DNA of 32,604 bases. It comes from Acidimicrobiales bacterium (lineage in GTDB: Bacteria > Actinomycetota > Acidimicrobiia > Acidimicrobiales > GCA-2861595). The stretch lies in contig DATAIT010000078.1 in NCBI GenBank assembly GCA_036262515.1, forward strand, positions 1-32,604, read 5' to 3'. A program made the translations under genes and the position numbers. Below are positions 1-8,063 of this stretch, one piece after another. Numbering within the stretch: the stretch's first letter is position 1; every line of letters begins with the position of its first letter. The notes below the pieces were generated by a model. That model made no database searches and was not told the origin of the DNA. It saw only the letters and a list, made by a program, of their open reading frames with translations.

Positions 1-4
1 CGAG

Positions 5-1189
5 CTATTTCCTCGGGCGACGGTGGCGGCTGCCGGTCGGGTCGGCGTGGTGGGCCTGGACGGCCTTCATCACCGCCGCGCCGGCGGCGCCGATGAACTC
101 GCTGCGGTTGGCGGCGGCCCAGTCCTGCGAGGCGAGGGCACGGCGGGCCGTGCCCTGGAAGCGTGGGAAGACCTCGCGGGCGAGCAGCTCGTAGGAACGG
201 CGGGTGGCCGCCGGCTCGGCCCACTCGTGGGCCATGACGAGGTAGGCGCCGAAGCCCCCCGAACGCTCGGCCAGGCGCTCGATCTGGGCCGCCGCCATGT
301 CGGGCGTGCCGATCACCGCGAAGCCGCTGGCGTTCATGGCGTCGACCAGCTCGCCCGAGTCGTCGGTGGCGGGGGCCAGTTGGAGGGCGGCCACTTCCCG
401 GAAGTAGCGGACCCAGCCTGCCAGCCCGTAGGTGACGTCGGCGCGCGCCTGTGCCTCCGTCTCGGCCAGGTGCATCGGGCCCACGAGGCGCCAGCGGGCA
501 CGGTCCATCGTCTGCCCGTACCGGGCGGCTCGCTCCTCCGCCACCTGCCAGTGGCTGCCGAGCGCGTCGAAGCCGCCGAGGCTGGTGGCGCCGATGGACA
601 GGAGACCGGCGCCGAACCGTCCGGCGGTACGGGGACCGGCCGGCGAGATCTGGGCCGCCACCGCCACCTCGAAGCACGGTTGCTGGTGCGGACGCAGCTG
701 AAGTCTGGCGTCCTGGAGCGTGAACCAGTCGGCCCGGCGCGACACCGGCTCGTCGCTGGTGAGCAGGGCCAGGATTGCCTCGAGCGACTCCTCCATCATC
801 TCCCGCTGGCGCTCCGGGGCGATGCCCAGCATGAAGGCATCCGACGGCAGCGCGCCGGGGCCGACGCCGAACTTGACCCGCCCCCGCGTGAGGTGGTCGA
901 GCAGCACCATGCGGTCGGCCAGGAGGAACGGGTGATGGTAGGGGAGCGAGCTGACGCCGGTGCCGAGGGAGATCCGTCTGGTGCGGCCGGCGGCGGCGGC
1001 GATGAACACCTCCGGCGATGCGATCAGCTCCCATCCCGCCGAGTGGTGCTCCCCGATCCAGGCCTCGTCGAAGCCCAGGGCGTCGAGCTGCTCGAGCAGC
1101 TCGAGGTCGCGGGCGAGGGCGAGCGTCGGGTTCTGTCCTGCGGCGTGGAAGGGAGCGAGGAAGACGCCGAAGCGCAAGGGCCGGTCCAT
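5..1189 (-). CDS. LLM-class flavin-dependent oxidoreductase (luciferase-like)
   Basis: A 394-residue protein with the luciferase-like monooxygenase TIM-barrel pattern. The N-terminus has the first strand (RFGVFLAPFH), then the GFDEAWIGEHH segment near residues 39-49 typical of the family, and RISLGTGVSSLPYHHPFLLA near residues 72-91, followed by a GRVKFGVGPG loop. Family members bind reduced FMN or F420 and oxidise small organic substrates. The limonene or alkane monooxygenase-like subgroup looks closest, but the substrate cannot be read from sequence. The ATG start is at 1189. Six bases upstream is TAGGCC, close to an actinobacterial -10 element, so a leaderless transcript is possible. The gene is complete, with its TAG stop at 5-7, and is followed by the window edge. 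Confidence 0.85.
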   Translation of the reverse strand: MDRPLRFGVFLAPFHAAGQNPTLALARDLELLEQLDALGFDEAWIGEHHSAGWELIASPEVFIAAAAGRTRRISLGTGVSSLPYHHPFLLADRMVLLDHLTRGRVKFGVGPGALPSDAFMLGIAPERQREMMEESLEAILALLTSDEPVSRRADWFTLQDARLQLRPHQQPCFEVAVAAQISPAGPRTAGRFGAGLLSIGATSLGGFDALGSHWQVAEERAARYGQTMDRARWRLVGPMHLAETEAQARADVTYGLAGWVRYFREVAALQLAPATDDSGELVDAMNASGFAVIGTPDMAAAQIERLAERSGGFGAYLVMAHEWAEPAATRRSYELLAREVFPRFQGTARRALASQDWAAANRSEFIGAAGAAVMKAVQAHHADPTGSRHRRPRK

Positions 1190-1233
1190 CCCGATGGCCT
1201 ACCACCGGCGACCGCCGGCCGCCGCGCCCGGCT

Positions 1234-2325
1234 CTAGCGGGCCGGGCTCCCGCCGAGGGGATGGAGGCGCATGGCGGCGGCGATCTCCTCGTCGGCCACC
1301 TCCGTGTAGATCTGGGTGGTGGCCAGGCTGGCGTGGCCCAGGGCCACCTGGAGCTGGCGGAGGCTGAAGGCGCCCTCCCGCAAGCCGAGGGTGGCGAAGG
1401 TGTGGCGCAGGGCGTGGACGCGCACGCCGTCGCGGCGGGCCCCGAGGTGGCGGAGGACCCGGTCGACGACGTAGATCACCGTGTCGCGGCTCGCCTCGAC
1501 CGTGGTGCCGACGACCGCACCGCTGCGGTCACGGATGGGCCGGGCCCTGCTCGAGATTACGACGGTGGTGGCCTCCAGGGCGAGGGCGGCGAGCCGATCG
1601 GCCCGGGTCGGCACGTACTCCACGAGGGCCTGCTGGACCACCGGTGGAAGCCCGAGACGGCGCTCCTTGTCCCCCTTGCCCCGCACGATCACCCCGTGCG
1701 GCGGATCGCCCTCCACGTCGTCGAGGCGGAGCCGGGCGATCTCGTCCAGGCGCAGGCCGCAGGCCAGGGCCAGCGCCATGATCAAGGCGTCGCGCTCGGG
1801 CCATGCCGCCGAGCGCCCGGCTTCGGCCAGCGCCCGCCCGGCGGTGACCTGGTCGATGGCGCGCGGCATGCGCTTGCGCTTCTTGGGCGGCCGCAGCAGG
1901 GCAGCGGGGTCGGCGCCCACCCGCTGCGTGCGGTAGCACCAGGCAAAGAACGAGCGCAGGGCGGCCGTGCGGCGGGCCACCGTCGCCGGCGAGCGCTCCG
2001 ACGGCGAGCGCTCGGGGTGGCGGGCGAAACGAGGATCGGGACGGGTGCGGAACTCGGCCAGCGCCGCATCGAGGTCGTCGAGGGTGATGGCCGTCACGTC
2101 CAGGCGCTCGAAGGCGGTGAGCACCTCCGCCTCCCGCTGGGCGTCGTCCGCTCGGTCGAGGGTCGTCCGTGGCCGCAGGAGTCCGGCACCGATGGCGACG
2201 TCGGTCATCGTGTCGTCGAGGTCGTAGCGGTAGGCGGCCAGCGTCCGGGCCGAACGGCCCTCGTTGCTGAGGCGCTGGAGGAAGCGCTCCACCGTGACGG
2301 CGTAGGGGACGGCGGGGGGAGCCAC
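1234..2325 (-). CDS. Tyrosine recombinase, XerC/XerD-like
   Basis: A 363-residue site-specific recombinase/integrase. Residues 5-130 form the SAM-like core-binding domain and residues 155-355 the catalytic domain. All expected catalytic positions are present: Arg192 (GLRLDE), Lys218 (GKGDKER), His304 and Arg307 (HALRHTF), His331 (LGHASLATTQ) and nucleophile Tyr340 (QIYT). It is longer than housekeeping XerC/XerD (about 300 residues) because of about 60 extra residues between the first helices and the catalytic domain. The GTG start at 2325 has a GGAGG-like ribosome site just upstream. I see no attachment-site repeats, tRNA or phage genes nearby, so a chromosomal Xer role or a stranded integrase are both possible. 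Confidence 0.85.
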   Translation of the reverse strand: MAPPAVPYAVTVERFLQRLSNEGRSARTLAAYRYDLDDTMTDVAIGAGLLRPRTTLDRADDAQREAEVLTAFERLDVTAITLDDLDAALAEFRTRPDPRFARHPERSPSERSPATVARRTAALRSFFAWCYRTQRVGADPAALLRPPKKRKRMPRAIDQVTAGRALAEAGRSAAWPERDALIMALALACGLRLDEIARLRLDDVEGDPPHGVIVRGKGDKERRLGLPPVVQQALVEYVPTRADRLAALALEATTVVISSRARPIRDRSGAVVGTTVEASRDTVIYVVDRVLRHLGARRDGVRVHALRHTFATLGLREGAFSLRQLQVALGHASLATTQIYTEVADEEIAAAMRLHPLGGSPAR

Positions 2326-2419
2326 GGCCTCCAGCGTGATGCACAGGACCGCTCGGCGGGTGCATCCCCCAGCGGCGGACCGGGCTGAGCCGTCGAGACG
2401 CCGGAGGATCCCCTGCCGT

Positions 2420-2737
2420 TCAGCCCTCGAGCGGCTCGGCGCCTCCCAGGCGCCCGATCACCTCGGTACGGGTCACGATGTCGCCGGCGTCTCGCAGGCA
2501 TGCGGCGAGACGCTCGGGGTCGAGGCCGAACGCACCCGGCGGCAGCACGATCGTCGTGTCGCCGCCCGCCACGACCACACCGTTGTCCACGGTGATCCGC
2601 TCGATCCATTCCCAGCGCATCACCTCGTGGCGGTCGCCCGGGCCGAACACGGACACGCCGTGCAGGTCGATCCGCAGCCGTTGCGGGCGCCCGAACGGTC
2701 GTGGCCGGTGGACATGCTCGGCGACGCGGCTTCCCAC
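2420..2737 (-). CDS. Small PH-like domain protein, function unknown
   Basis: A 105-residue protein without signal peptide or membrane segment. The centre alternates short beta strands (LRIDLHGVSVFG, VMRWEWIERITVDNGVVVAGG, TTIVLPPGAFG), followed by a helix (PERLAACLRDAG). This resembles the bacterial PH-like fold in which a W-x-x-I-x-x-I element sits between strands. The GTG start at 2737 is preceded by TACAGT at a six-base distance, suggesting a leaderless transcript. I do not recognise the family with certainty and assign no function. Confidence 0.65.
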   Translation of the reverse strand: MGSRVAEHVHRPRPFGRPQRLRIDLHGVSVFGPGDRHEVMRWEWIERITVDNGVVVAGGDTTIVLPPGAFGLDPERLAACLRDAGDIVTRTEVIGRLGGAEPLEG

Positions 2738-2743
2738 GGGTGC

Positions 2744-2749
2744 ACTGTA
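2744..2749 (-). promoter_or_regulatory. Predicted -10 element (TACAGT) of a leaderless promoter
   Basis: Minus-strand TACAGT fits the actinobacterial TANNNT -10 element and lies exactly six bases before the GTG at 2737. This would place the transcription start on the start codon. No ribosome-binding site and no good -35 are visible. Confidence 0.45.
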
Positions 2750-2885
2750 CCGGCGCGGCCGCCGTCCACCCCTTCGATGACTCCCTGCTAAAGCATGATT
2801 ATGTAGGGACCAAGCCTACCGGTCTTTCGGAGGACTTCGCGGGCCATCCGCCTCGCCCGCCACTCGTTGGTAGGTTGAGTGAGGC

Positions 2886-4988
2886 ATGAGTCGCCGCATC
2901 GAAGTCGAGCTCACGAGCGCAAAGGGCGACGGCACGTGGACGTGGCGCGCCGCGGGCGCCAAGCAACCCAAGGGCGTGGTCGACGCCGCGCTGCTCTACG
3001 AGGGCGCACGGGTCGGCGACGTGGTGCGCGCCGAGGCCGACTTCGAGATCGAGGGCATCCTCATCACCGCTGTGCTCCCACCGCGCGAGAAGAAGCGGTC
3101 GGAGCCGGAGCGCCTCGAGATCATCGGCCCGCCCCGCGAGCACCAGGGGGTGACCTCGTCGCTCGTTCCGAAGTCCGACCGTCCCCGGATGCCTCGGGGC
3201 CGCGACGGCGACCGGGACCGGGGCGGCGACCGGGGCCGCGACGGCGACCGGGGCCGCGACGGTGACCGGGGCTTCGGCGACCGGGGCGGTCGGGCCGGCA
3301 GCCCGGGCTTCGGCGACCGTCGCACCGGCGCCTCACGGCCGCGCGACGACGCGGCCGGACGTCCGGGTGCCCGCATGCCCGGCTCCGACGGTCGACCCCG
3401 GTCGGACGGCCGCCCCCGACCCGAGGGAACGAGAAGCCGGCCGGAGAGCGGCAGGCCGCGCATCGACGGCACCGGCGAGCACCGCCCCGAGCGCGGAGCC
3501 CGTCCCGATGGCGGCGAGCGCGCCGACGGCGGCCACCGTCCGGCCGGGCGTGATCGCCGCAGAGAGGCGCCGCCGTTCGAGGCTGCTCCCAAGCCGAAGC
3601 GGTTGGCGCCCGCCAACACCCACCGGTCGGCGGTGCTCGGGACGCTGCTGCCCGAGCAGCGCCCGATCGCCGAGCAGGTCCTGCGGGGCGGCATCCCGGC
3701 CGTTCGCCAGGCCGTCGAGGCCCAGAACGCGCGGCTTCGGGAGGCGGGCGAGCCCGAGGTCCAGGCGGACCCTCTGGTCGCCATGGCCGAGCAGCTTCTC
3801 CCCCAGCTGAAGGCGGCCGAGTGGCGGGACAGGGCTGAAGCGGCAGCGAAGGTCGTCGACGAGGTGTCGCTGCGCGACCTCCGGTCGGTCGTCGCCGGCG
3901 CCGACGCGGCTCGCGACGACGAGGGCCGCATCCTGGCCGGCACCCTCCGCCAGGCACTCGAGCGCCGGGTCGAGGAGCAGCGGACCAAGTGGGTCACCGA
4001 CATGTCCACGTCGCTCGACGAAGGACGCCTGGTGCGGGCACTGCGTCTGTCGGCTCACCCGCCTGACCCTTCCACCCGCTTCCCGGCCGAGTTGGCCGTC
4101 CGCCTCAGCGAGGCGGCGGGGGCGGCGATGACGTCCGAGGTCACGGCGGACCGGTGGACCACCCTGCTGGAGGCGGTGGCGGATTCACCCGTGCGGCGCA
4201 CCGTGCGACCGGTGGCGCTCCCCGCCGAACCGGGAGAGTCGCTGCTGCAGGCGGCCCGCCAGGCCTCCGGGCGTGTGCCGGCGCTGGCCGCCCTTCTCGG
4301 CATCACGATGCCGCCGCCACCCGGACCGCCTCGCGCCGCCCGCCCGGGCAACCGCCCACCGCGCGGCGCGGGTGCGGCGGCGCGCCGGCGTCCACCGCCC
4401 CCTCCCCGGCCGCCGGCCGTGCACGACTCGCCGTCGCCGGTGCCGTCGGCCGAGTCGGCATCTGTGTCGGCTCCCGCCGTCGTCGAGGGCGAGCCGGGGC
4501 CGGCGCAGCCGCCCGACCCGGCGCCTGCCGCCGCCAGCGTGCCTGTGGAGGCGGAACCGATTGCGGCTCCTGCCGTCGAGACCGAGTCGCAGCCGGCGTC
4601 GGTGCCCGACCCGGCGCCTGACGCGCCCGCCACCGCCGGTGCGCCGGTCGATGCGGAACCGACAGCGAGTGGTCCTGCCCTCGAGACCACTGCCCCGGCG
4701 TCACCGGCTCCTTCCGCCCCGGCGGCGGATGCTCCGCCGCCTGCGCCCGAGCCGGCGGCGGCCGACACCCCAGCCCCGCCGGAGCCCGTGTCTGCGCCCG
4801 AGCCGGCGGCGGCCGACAGCCCAGCCCCGCCGGAGCCCGTGTCTGCGCCCGAGCCGCAGCCGGTGGCGTCTGCCGACGAGGCGGCGCCCTCCCCCGCCGC
4901 GCCGGCGGCCGTGGAGCCTCCGCCGGAGGCGCCTCCGGCGGACCCCTGGACGATGCCGGCGCCGGGTCCCGTCAGCGACTCCCCCTGA
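2886..4988 (+). CDS. Large low-complexity protein with small N-terminal beta domain, function unknown
   Basis: A 700-residue protein. Residues 1-80 form a small beta-rich domain (IEVELTSAKGDGTWTWRAAG, then GARVGDVVRAEADFEIEGILITAVLPP) that reads like an OB-fold or TRAM-like module. Residues 95-230 are a basic and acidic low-complexity region rich in Arg, Gly and Asp with GDRGRD repeats. Residues 235-475 are a folded, mostly helical region beginning with LAPANTHRSAVLG. Residues 480-700 are Pro/Ala/Glu-rich with near-identical 17-residue repeats. RGD-type disorder beside an OB-like domain suggests nucleic-acid binding, but that is inference. The ATG start at 2886 follows a TAGGTT element at 2871-2876. 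The gene stands alone on the plus strand between two minus-strand groups. Confidence 0.75.
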   Translation: MSRRIEVELTSAKGDGTWTWRAAGAKQPKGVVDAALLYEGARVGDVVRAEADFEIEGILITAVLPPREKKRSEPERLEIIGPPREHQGVTSSLVPKSDRPRMPRGRDGDRDRGGDRGRDGDRGRDGDRGFGDRGGRAGSPGFGDRRTGASRPRDDAAGRPGARMPGSDGRPRSDGRPRPEGTRSRPESGRPRIDGTGEHRPERGARPDGGERADGGHRPAGRDRRREAPPFEAAPKPKRLAPANTHRSAVLGTLLPEQRPIAEQVLRGGIPAVRQAVEAQNARLREAGEPEVQADPLVAMAEQLLPQLKAAEWRDRAEAAAKVVDEVSLRDLRSVVAGADAARDDEGRILAGTLRQALERRVEEQRTKWVTDMSTSLDEGRLVRALRLSAHPPDPSTRFPAELAVRLSEAAGAAMTSEVTADRWTTLLEAVADSPVRRTVRPVALPAEPGESLLQAARQASGRVPALAALLGITMPPPPGPPRAARPGNRPPRGAGAAARRRPPPPPRPPAVHDSPSPVPSAESASVSAPAVVEGEPGPAQPPDPAPAAASVPVEAEPIAAPAVETESQPASVPDPAPDAPATAGAPVDAEPTASGPALETTAPASPAPSAPAADAPPPAPEPAAADTPAPPEPVSAPEPAAADSPAPPEPVSAPEPQPVASADEAAPSPAAPAAVEPPPEAPPADPWTMPAPGPVSDSP
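3207..3278 (+). repeat. Four tandem 18-bp units inside the unknown 700-residue gene
   Basis: Units begin at 3207, 3225, 3243 and 3261. The second and third are identical (ggcgaccggggccgcgac) and the outer two diverge slightly. They encode the GDRGRD repeat. Unit identity at DNA level suggests recent expansion or conversion. Confidence 0.8.
4741..4859 (+). repeat. 51-bp tandem repeat, two full units plus part of a third
   Basis: Units start at 4741, 4792 and 4843 (partial). The first two differ at one base (gacacc versus gacagc). They encode a 17-residue Pro/Ala/Glu unit containing APEPAAAD and PAPPEPVS, and lie in the disordered C-terminal part of the protein. Confidence 0.85.
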
Positions 4989-5015
4989 GCCCGCCCGGCG
5001 CGGGGCCGGGCGGCG

Positions 5016-5447
5016 TCAGGTGATCAGGTCGAGGATGCCGTGCTCGTGCAGGAACTCGGCCAGCCCGTCCACCAGCCGCAGGTCGGCCACACCGGCCAGC
5101 GGGACCCATGCCGCCTCGGCGGCATCGGACCCGGCCACCGGATCGGCCGGATCGAGGACGCGGACGCGGAAGTCGAGGATGACGAAGTGGTGGTCGTCGC
5201 CGATCCGCTCCACCCACCCGATGAGCTCGTCGCACATGCCCTCCAGGCCGGTCTCCTCGGCGACTTCCCGGAGCACCGCCTCGGCCAGCGTCTCCCCCCG
5301 CTCCACCCGACCCCCGGGGACCGACCACTCGCCCGCCGCCGGTCCGTGGCCACGGCGCACCAGCAGCAGGCGCTCGGCGTCGATCGCCACGGCGCCCACG
5401 CACACCTCGGGGCGGGCTTCTGTCGTGGGGACCAACGGCAGAGTCAC
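5016..5447 (-). CDS. NUDIX hydrolase
   Basis: A 143-residue MutT-like protein. The Nudix box is intact at residues 46-68: Gly46, five residues, Glu52, seven residues, then REVAEETGL. Family members hydrolyse nucleoside diphosphates linked to another moiety, using Mg2+ bound by the box glutamates; the substrate is unknown. I chose the GTG at 5447 because it gives the usual short N-terminus, and because longer openings would run into the acetyltransferase gene upstream, whose stop lies ten bases before this start. The AGG-rich sequence around that stop can serve as ribosome site, so the two genes are probably translated from one message. Confidence 0.85.
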   Translation of the reverse strand: MTLPLVPTTEARPEVCVGAVAIDAERLLLVRRGHGPAAGEWSVPGGRVERGETLAEAVLREVAEETGLEGMCDELIGWVERIGDDHHFVILDFRVRVLDPADPVAGSDAAEAAWVPLAGVADLRLVDGLAEFLHEHGILDLIT

Positions 5448-5457
5448 GGGCGTCGCC

Positions 5458-5931
5458 TCATCCCTCCATACGGTGGTGCATGACCAGCAACCGGGCGGTG
5501 AAGCCGGATTCCTCGAAGAAGTTCTTGGTCTCGCGGGCGCCGGGCAGCGCCGTGGAATCGACACCCATGCATCGGCGGTGGCGGAACCAGTCGAGCAGCT
5601 GGTCCATCATCGCCTCGCCGACCCCGACGGCACGGGCGTCCGGCTCGACGAACAACTCGGGGATGATGCCGAGGATCGTCCCGTCCCGGAGCACCTCGGT
5701 CCGGCCGGTGGCGTAGCCGAGCACCACCTCGTCATAGCAGCCGACCACGACGATCACGTCGGGATCGGCGACGTCGGCCCGCAGGCTGACGTCGACCGGC
5801 TCGGCCCGGGCCTCGCGCGCCACGAAGACCGGCCCGCCGCGCTCGCGCGCCTCGAGCTCGGCCAGCGCCATGCGGCACAAGCTCGCCAGCCGGGCCACGT
5901 CGGCCTCGGCGGCCGGCCGGGCCGCGTCCAT
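5458..5931 (-). CDS. GNAT-family N-acetyltransferase
   Basis: A 157-residue protein with the GNAT fold. Strand 4 and the acetyl-CoA pyrophosphate loop are seen as [20 protein letters not shown] (about residues 90-109), matching the Q/R-x-x-G-x-G/A loop. The terminal segment [11 protein letters not shown] is the usual helix-strand end. It probably transfers an acetyl group to a small molecule or protein amine, but the acceptor cannot be predicted. The ATG at 5931 has GGGAG just upstream. It is the upstream partner of the NUDIX gene in a tight minus-strand pair. Confidence 0.82.
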   Translation of the reverse strand: MDAARPAAEADVARLASLCRMALAELEARERGGPVFVAREARAEPVDVSLRADVADPDVIVVVGCYDEVVLGYATGRTEVLRDGTILGIIPELFVEPDARAVGVGEAMMDQLLDWFRHRRCMGVDSTALPGARETKNFFEESGFTARLLVMHHRMEG

Positions 5932-5945
5932 GGCTCCCGGAAGCC

Positions 5946-6521
5946 TCAGGAGCCGGTCTGGATCTGGGCGATCCTGCTCAGGATCGTCTTGCGCCCGCGG
6001 GTGGCGGATTCGTACAGGCGAACGGCCTCCAGCTCTTCGTCCGACAGACCGTCGAGGCGCTGTACCACGTGGGGCGCCGATAGGGAGTCGTATCCGGGGA
6101 TGGCCAGGGCATCGGCCGGCGGGCGCAGCGGCGGCTCGGCTGCCGAGGACCCCTCGTCTGCGGGCGCGGGCCCGGCCGCCGCCGGCGTGGCCGCGTCGGG
6201 CGGCGCCCCCGCGTCGGCCTCGGCAGTCGACGGCGGGTCCGGTGCCTCGCCGGCGGCCTGCGACGCGCGCCGAGGGTCAGGCACCAGTCCGAGGTCGGCC
6301 AACCGCTCGGTGGCCTGGCGGACGAGCTTGCCCGCCTCCCGGTGGCCCATGTCGACCGCCATCTTCCCGACGAAGCGTGCGCCCGTCGCCTCCTGGCGGC
6401 CCTTGGCGATGAGACGGGGCAACTCGTCGCGGGCGGTGACGAGGACGCCGAGGGGCGCGTGGATCAACAGGTCGACGGCCCGGGCGACGGGCGACTTGGG
6501 GTCGGGCTCCGGTCCCGTCAT
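5946..6521 (-). CDS. Conserved-looking actinobacterial protein, function unknown
   Basis: A 191-residue protein with a helical N-terminal part (residues 12-85, including ARAVDLLIHAPLGVLVTARDELPRL), a Pro/Ala-rich linker (about 90-145) and a helical C-terminal segment (LDGLSDEELEAVRLYESATRGRKTIL). That terminal segment resembles a short hydrophobic-acidic helix-turn-helix, perhaps a protein-binding module. I start it at the ATG at 6521 because this overlaps the stop of the DUF4193 gene by four bases (ATGA), a sign of translational coupling. No catalytic motif is visible. Confidence 0.7.
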   Translation of the reverse strand: MTGPEPDPKSPVARAVDLLIHAPLGVLVTARDELPRLIAKGRQEATGARFVGKMAVDMGHREAGKLVRQATERLADLGLVPDPRRASQAAGEAPDPPSTAEADAGAPPDAATPAAAGPAPADEGSSAAEPPLRPPADALAIPGYDSLSAPHVVQRLDGLSDEELEAVRLYESATRGRKTILSRIAQIQTGS

Positions 6522-6979
6522 ACGCAGTCCCGGCACAGTTGACGGTCGCCGTCGGCCAACTGGCTCGGATGCTTCACGAGGAAGCACGACTGGCAGACGA
6601 ACTCGTCCGGCTGCTTGGGGAGCACCTTGGTGGTGGTCTCGACCCTGTCCTCCTGGTCCGACGCCTCCTCGGTGTCCTCGTCGTCGGCGACGACCAGCTT
6701 CTCCTTCAGGATGACGTCGAGGCTGGCCTCCACGTCGTCCTCGTCGGCCTCGTCGTCGTCGTCGTCGTCCTCGTCGTCGTCAGATGAGGTGGTCGTGACC
6801 GGAGCCGGAGGGACGACCACGTCGTCGATCTCCGGGATGTCGACCTCGTCGACGGCGACGTCGAGGCCGTCGTCGAGCAGGTCGTCCTCGGGCATGTCCT
6901 CGAGGTCCGCCTCTTCGAGGTCGTCCGGTCCATCCACATCTTCGTCGAGAAGTTCTTCGTCGACGTTGTCTTCAGCCAT
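6518..6979 (-). CDS. DUF4193 family protein with C-terminal zinc ribbon
   Basis: A 153-residue protein. The first two thirds are extremely acidic (runs of Asp/Glu around residues 65-100). The C-terminus has two Cys-x-x-Cys knuckles (CQSCFLVKHPSQL and CRDC), typical of the actinobacterial DUF4193 family. The function of the family is unknown; the zinc ribbon and acidic tail suggest a partner of a nucleic-acid or transcription complex, which is inference. The ATG at 6979 is preceded by an AGGGGA ribosome site. TATCGT at 7010-7015 on the minus strand is a possible -10. Confidence 0.85.
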   Translation of the reverse strand: MAEDNVDEELLDEDVDGPDDLEEADLEDMPEDDLLDDGLDVAVDEVDIPEIDDVVVPPAPVTTTSSDDDEDDDDDDEADEDDVEASLDVILKEKLVVADDEDTEEASDQEDRVETTTKVLPKQPDEFVCQSCFLVKHPSQLADGDRQLCRDCV

Positions 6980-7334
6980 GACGTCCCCTGCGCAGCGGTT
7001 GCGGGCGGAACGATACACCGGACCCGCCACCTGTCCGGAGGACGGGCTGGAGGTCCCAGGAAGCCGTTGGTGCCGTCCTGTGGCTCGACCGATGCGCAAT
7101 CGCGTCGATGAGTTATCGGGACGTTCTCTACTTGGCTTCCTGGTACCCCCGCATACCCGATGACCACCCCCTCCGCTTCCCCGAGAGGAATCAGAGGCCC
7201 ACGACCTTGGCGTCTGGGGCGTCTAGGGACGGCGCACAGTCTCGCGCTTCGGCGTGACCCGTCAAGAGCGGCGTGACCTGGGGTTTCTCGCGTCGTCGCA
7301 GGTCAGAAGGGTCCCTGCGGCCAAATTTTTGTGC
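6980..7334. other. 355-bp gap without a convincing protein gene
   Basis: The left end holds the probable promoter and leader of the DUF4193 gene. The right part holds two direct repeats of CGGCGTGACC (7250-7259 and 7269-7278, 19 bp apart), a doubled GGCGTCT near 7210-7224 and a plus-strand terminator-like hairpin (7297-7330). I find no tRNA, and none of the conserved RNase P, tmRNA or SRP RNA motifs I looked for. A small plus-strand RNA is possible. Confidence 0.5.
7297..7330 (+). terminator. Hairpin plus T-tract, plus-strand intrinsic terminator candidate
   Basis: CGCAGG (7297-7302) pairs with CCTGCG (7314-7319) around an 11-base loop and is followed by GCC, AAA and five T. The T-tract lies in the plus direction only, although both flanking genes are on the minus strand. 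The hairpin alone could also end transcription of the lytic transglycosylase gene. Confidence 0.45.
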
Positions 7335-8063
7335 TCAGAATTTCTGGCGAAGGGCCAGCACGTTGGCGACGTAGTGCCGGGTCTCGGGCAGGGCTCCCTG
7401 CCGGCGGACCGAGGCCAGGCCCTGGTAGTACGACGACAACGCCAGGACGGCGTCACCGCCGTTCTGGTGGAGCAGGTAGGCCAGGAAGCGCGCCGACATC
7501 CGGATGTTGTGCTCCGGCTTCTTCGGGTCGAGCTTGGCCCGCAGGAGCAGGCCGTTCACGAAGGCGACGGTGTCCGGCATGAGCTGGCCGATCCCGACGG
7601 CCCTGGTCGACGACACCTTCTCGTTCTGCCAGCCCGACTCGAGCCACGTCATGGCCTTGAACAGGTCGGCCGGGATGCCGAACTCGGCGGCGGCCGCGTC
7701 GAACGCCGGCAGGAGGGCCAGGCGCTGGGGTTGCGCCCGCAGCCGCTCCGGCAGCGCGGCGGAAACCTTGACCGTCGCCGGGGCGGCGCCCTTGGGCATG
7801 GTGGGGGCGCCACCGTCGGGAATCAGGAGGCGTGTGCCGGCCCGGACCCGGTGGATGTCGGTGATCCCGTTGGCGGCGGCCAGGCTGGCCACGCTGACGC
7901 CGAGCGACCGGGCGACGGCGGACAGGGTGTCGCCCTCCACGACCGTGCGCGTCCCGGGCGGGTCGGTGCGGCGCCCGGAGGCCCCGGCGGTCTGGTCGCC
8001 CATGGCGACGCCGAGGACGGCCACGAGGGCGACTGCGCCGTACAGCTTCCGGCTCAGCACCAC
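7335..8063 (-). CDS. Secreted LysM - SLT lytic transglycosylase
   Basis: A 242-residue protein with an N-terminal signal peptide or anchor (RKLYGAVALVAVLGVAMG), one LysM peptidoglycan-binding domain (about residues 40-85, VVEGDTLSAVARSLGV) and a C-terminal SLT/lysozyme-like domain. The catalytic glutamate is Glu142 in TWLESGW, followed by the family motif AVGIGQLMP. It cleaves glycan strands of peptidoglycan outside the membrane. The start is one of two adjacent GTG codons (8063 or 8060). Both lie inside the end of the upstream LysM-M23 gene, whose stop overlaps this gene by up to ten bases, and no separate ribosome site is visible. Translational coupling is therefore likely. Confidence 0.85.
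   Translation of the reverse strand: MVLSRKLYGAVALVAVLGVAMGDQTAGASGRRTDPPGTRTVVEGDTLSAVARSLGVSVASLAAANGITDIHRVRAGTRLLIPDGGAPTMPKGAAPATVKVSAALPERLRAQPQRLALLPAFDAAAAEFGIPADLFKAMTWLESGWQNEKVSSTRAVGIGQLMPDTVAFVNGLLLRAKLDPKKPEHNIRMSARFLAYLLHQNGGDAVLALSSYYQGLASVRRQGALPETRHYVANVLALRQKF

Noticed and set aside
1234-2325. The tyrosine recombinase as the integrase of an integrated element
   Set aside because: No attachment repeats, tRNA, phage or conjugation genes are visible nearby; the flanking genes look like ordinary chromosome.
1018-2388. A plus-strand open frame of about 450 codons opposite the recombinase gene
   Set aside because: The minus strand carries the complete tyrosine recombinase with all catalytic residues; the plus frame has no recognisable domain.
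2809-2878. Inverted repeat CAAGCCTACC...GGTAGGTTG as an operator or terminator
   Set aside because: The arms are nearly 50 bases apart, match imperfectly, and one arm coincides with the predicted -10 of the downstream gene; it may be chance.
3207-3278. A CRISPR-like array
   Set aside because: The units are contiguous 18-mers in frame with a protein repeat, without spacers.
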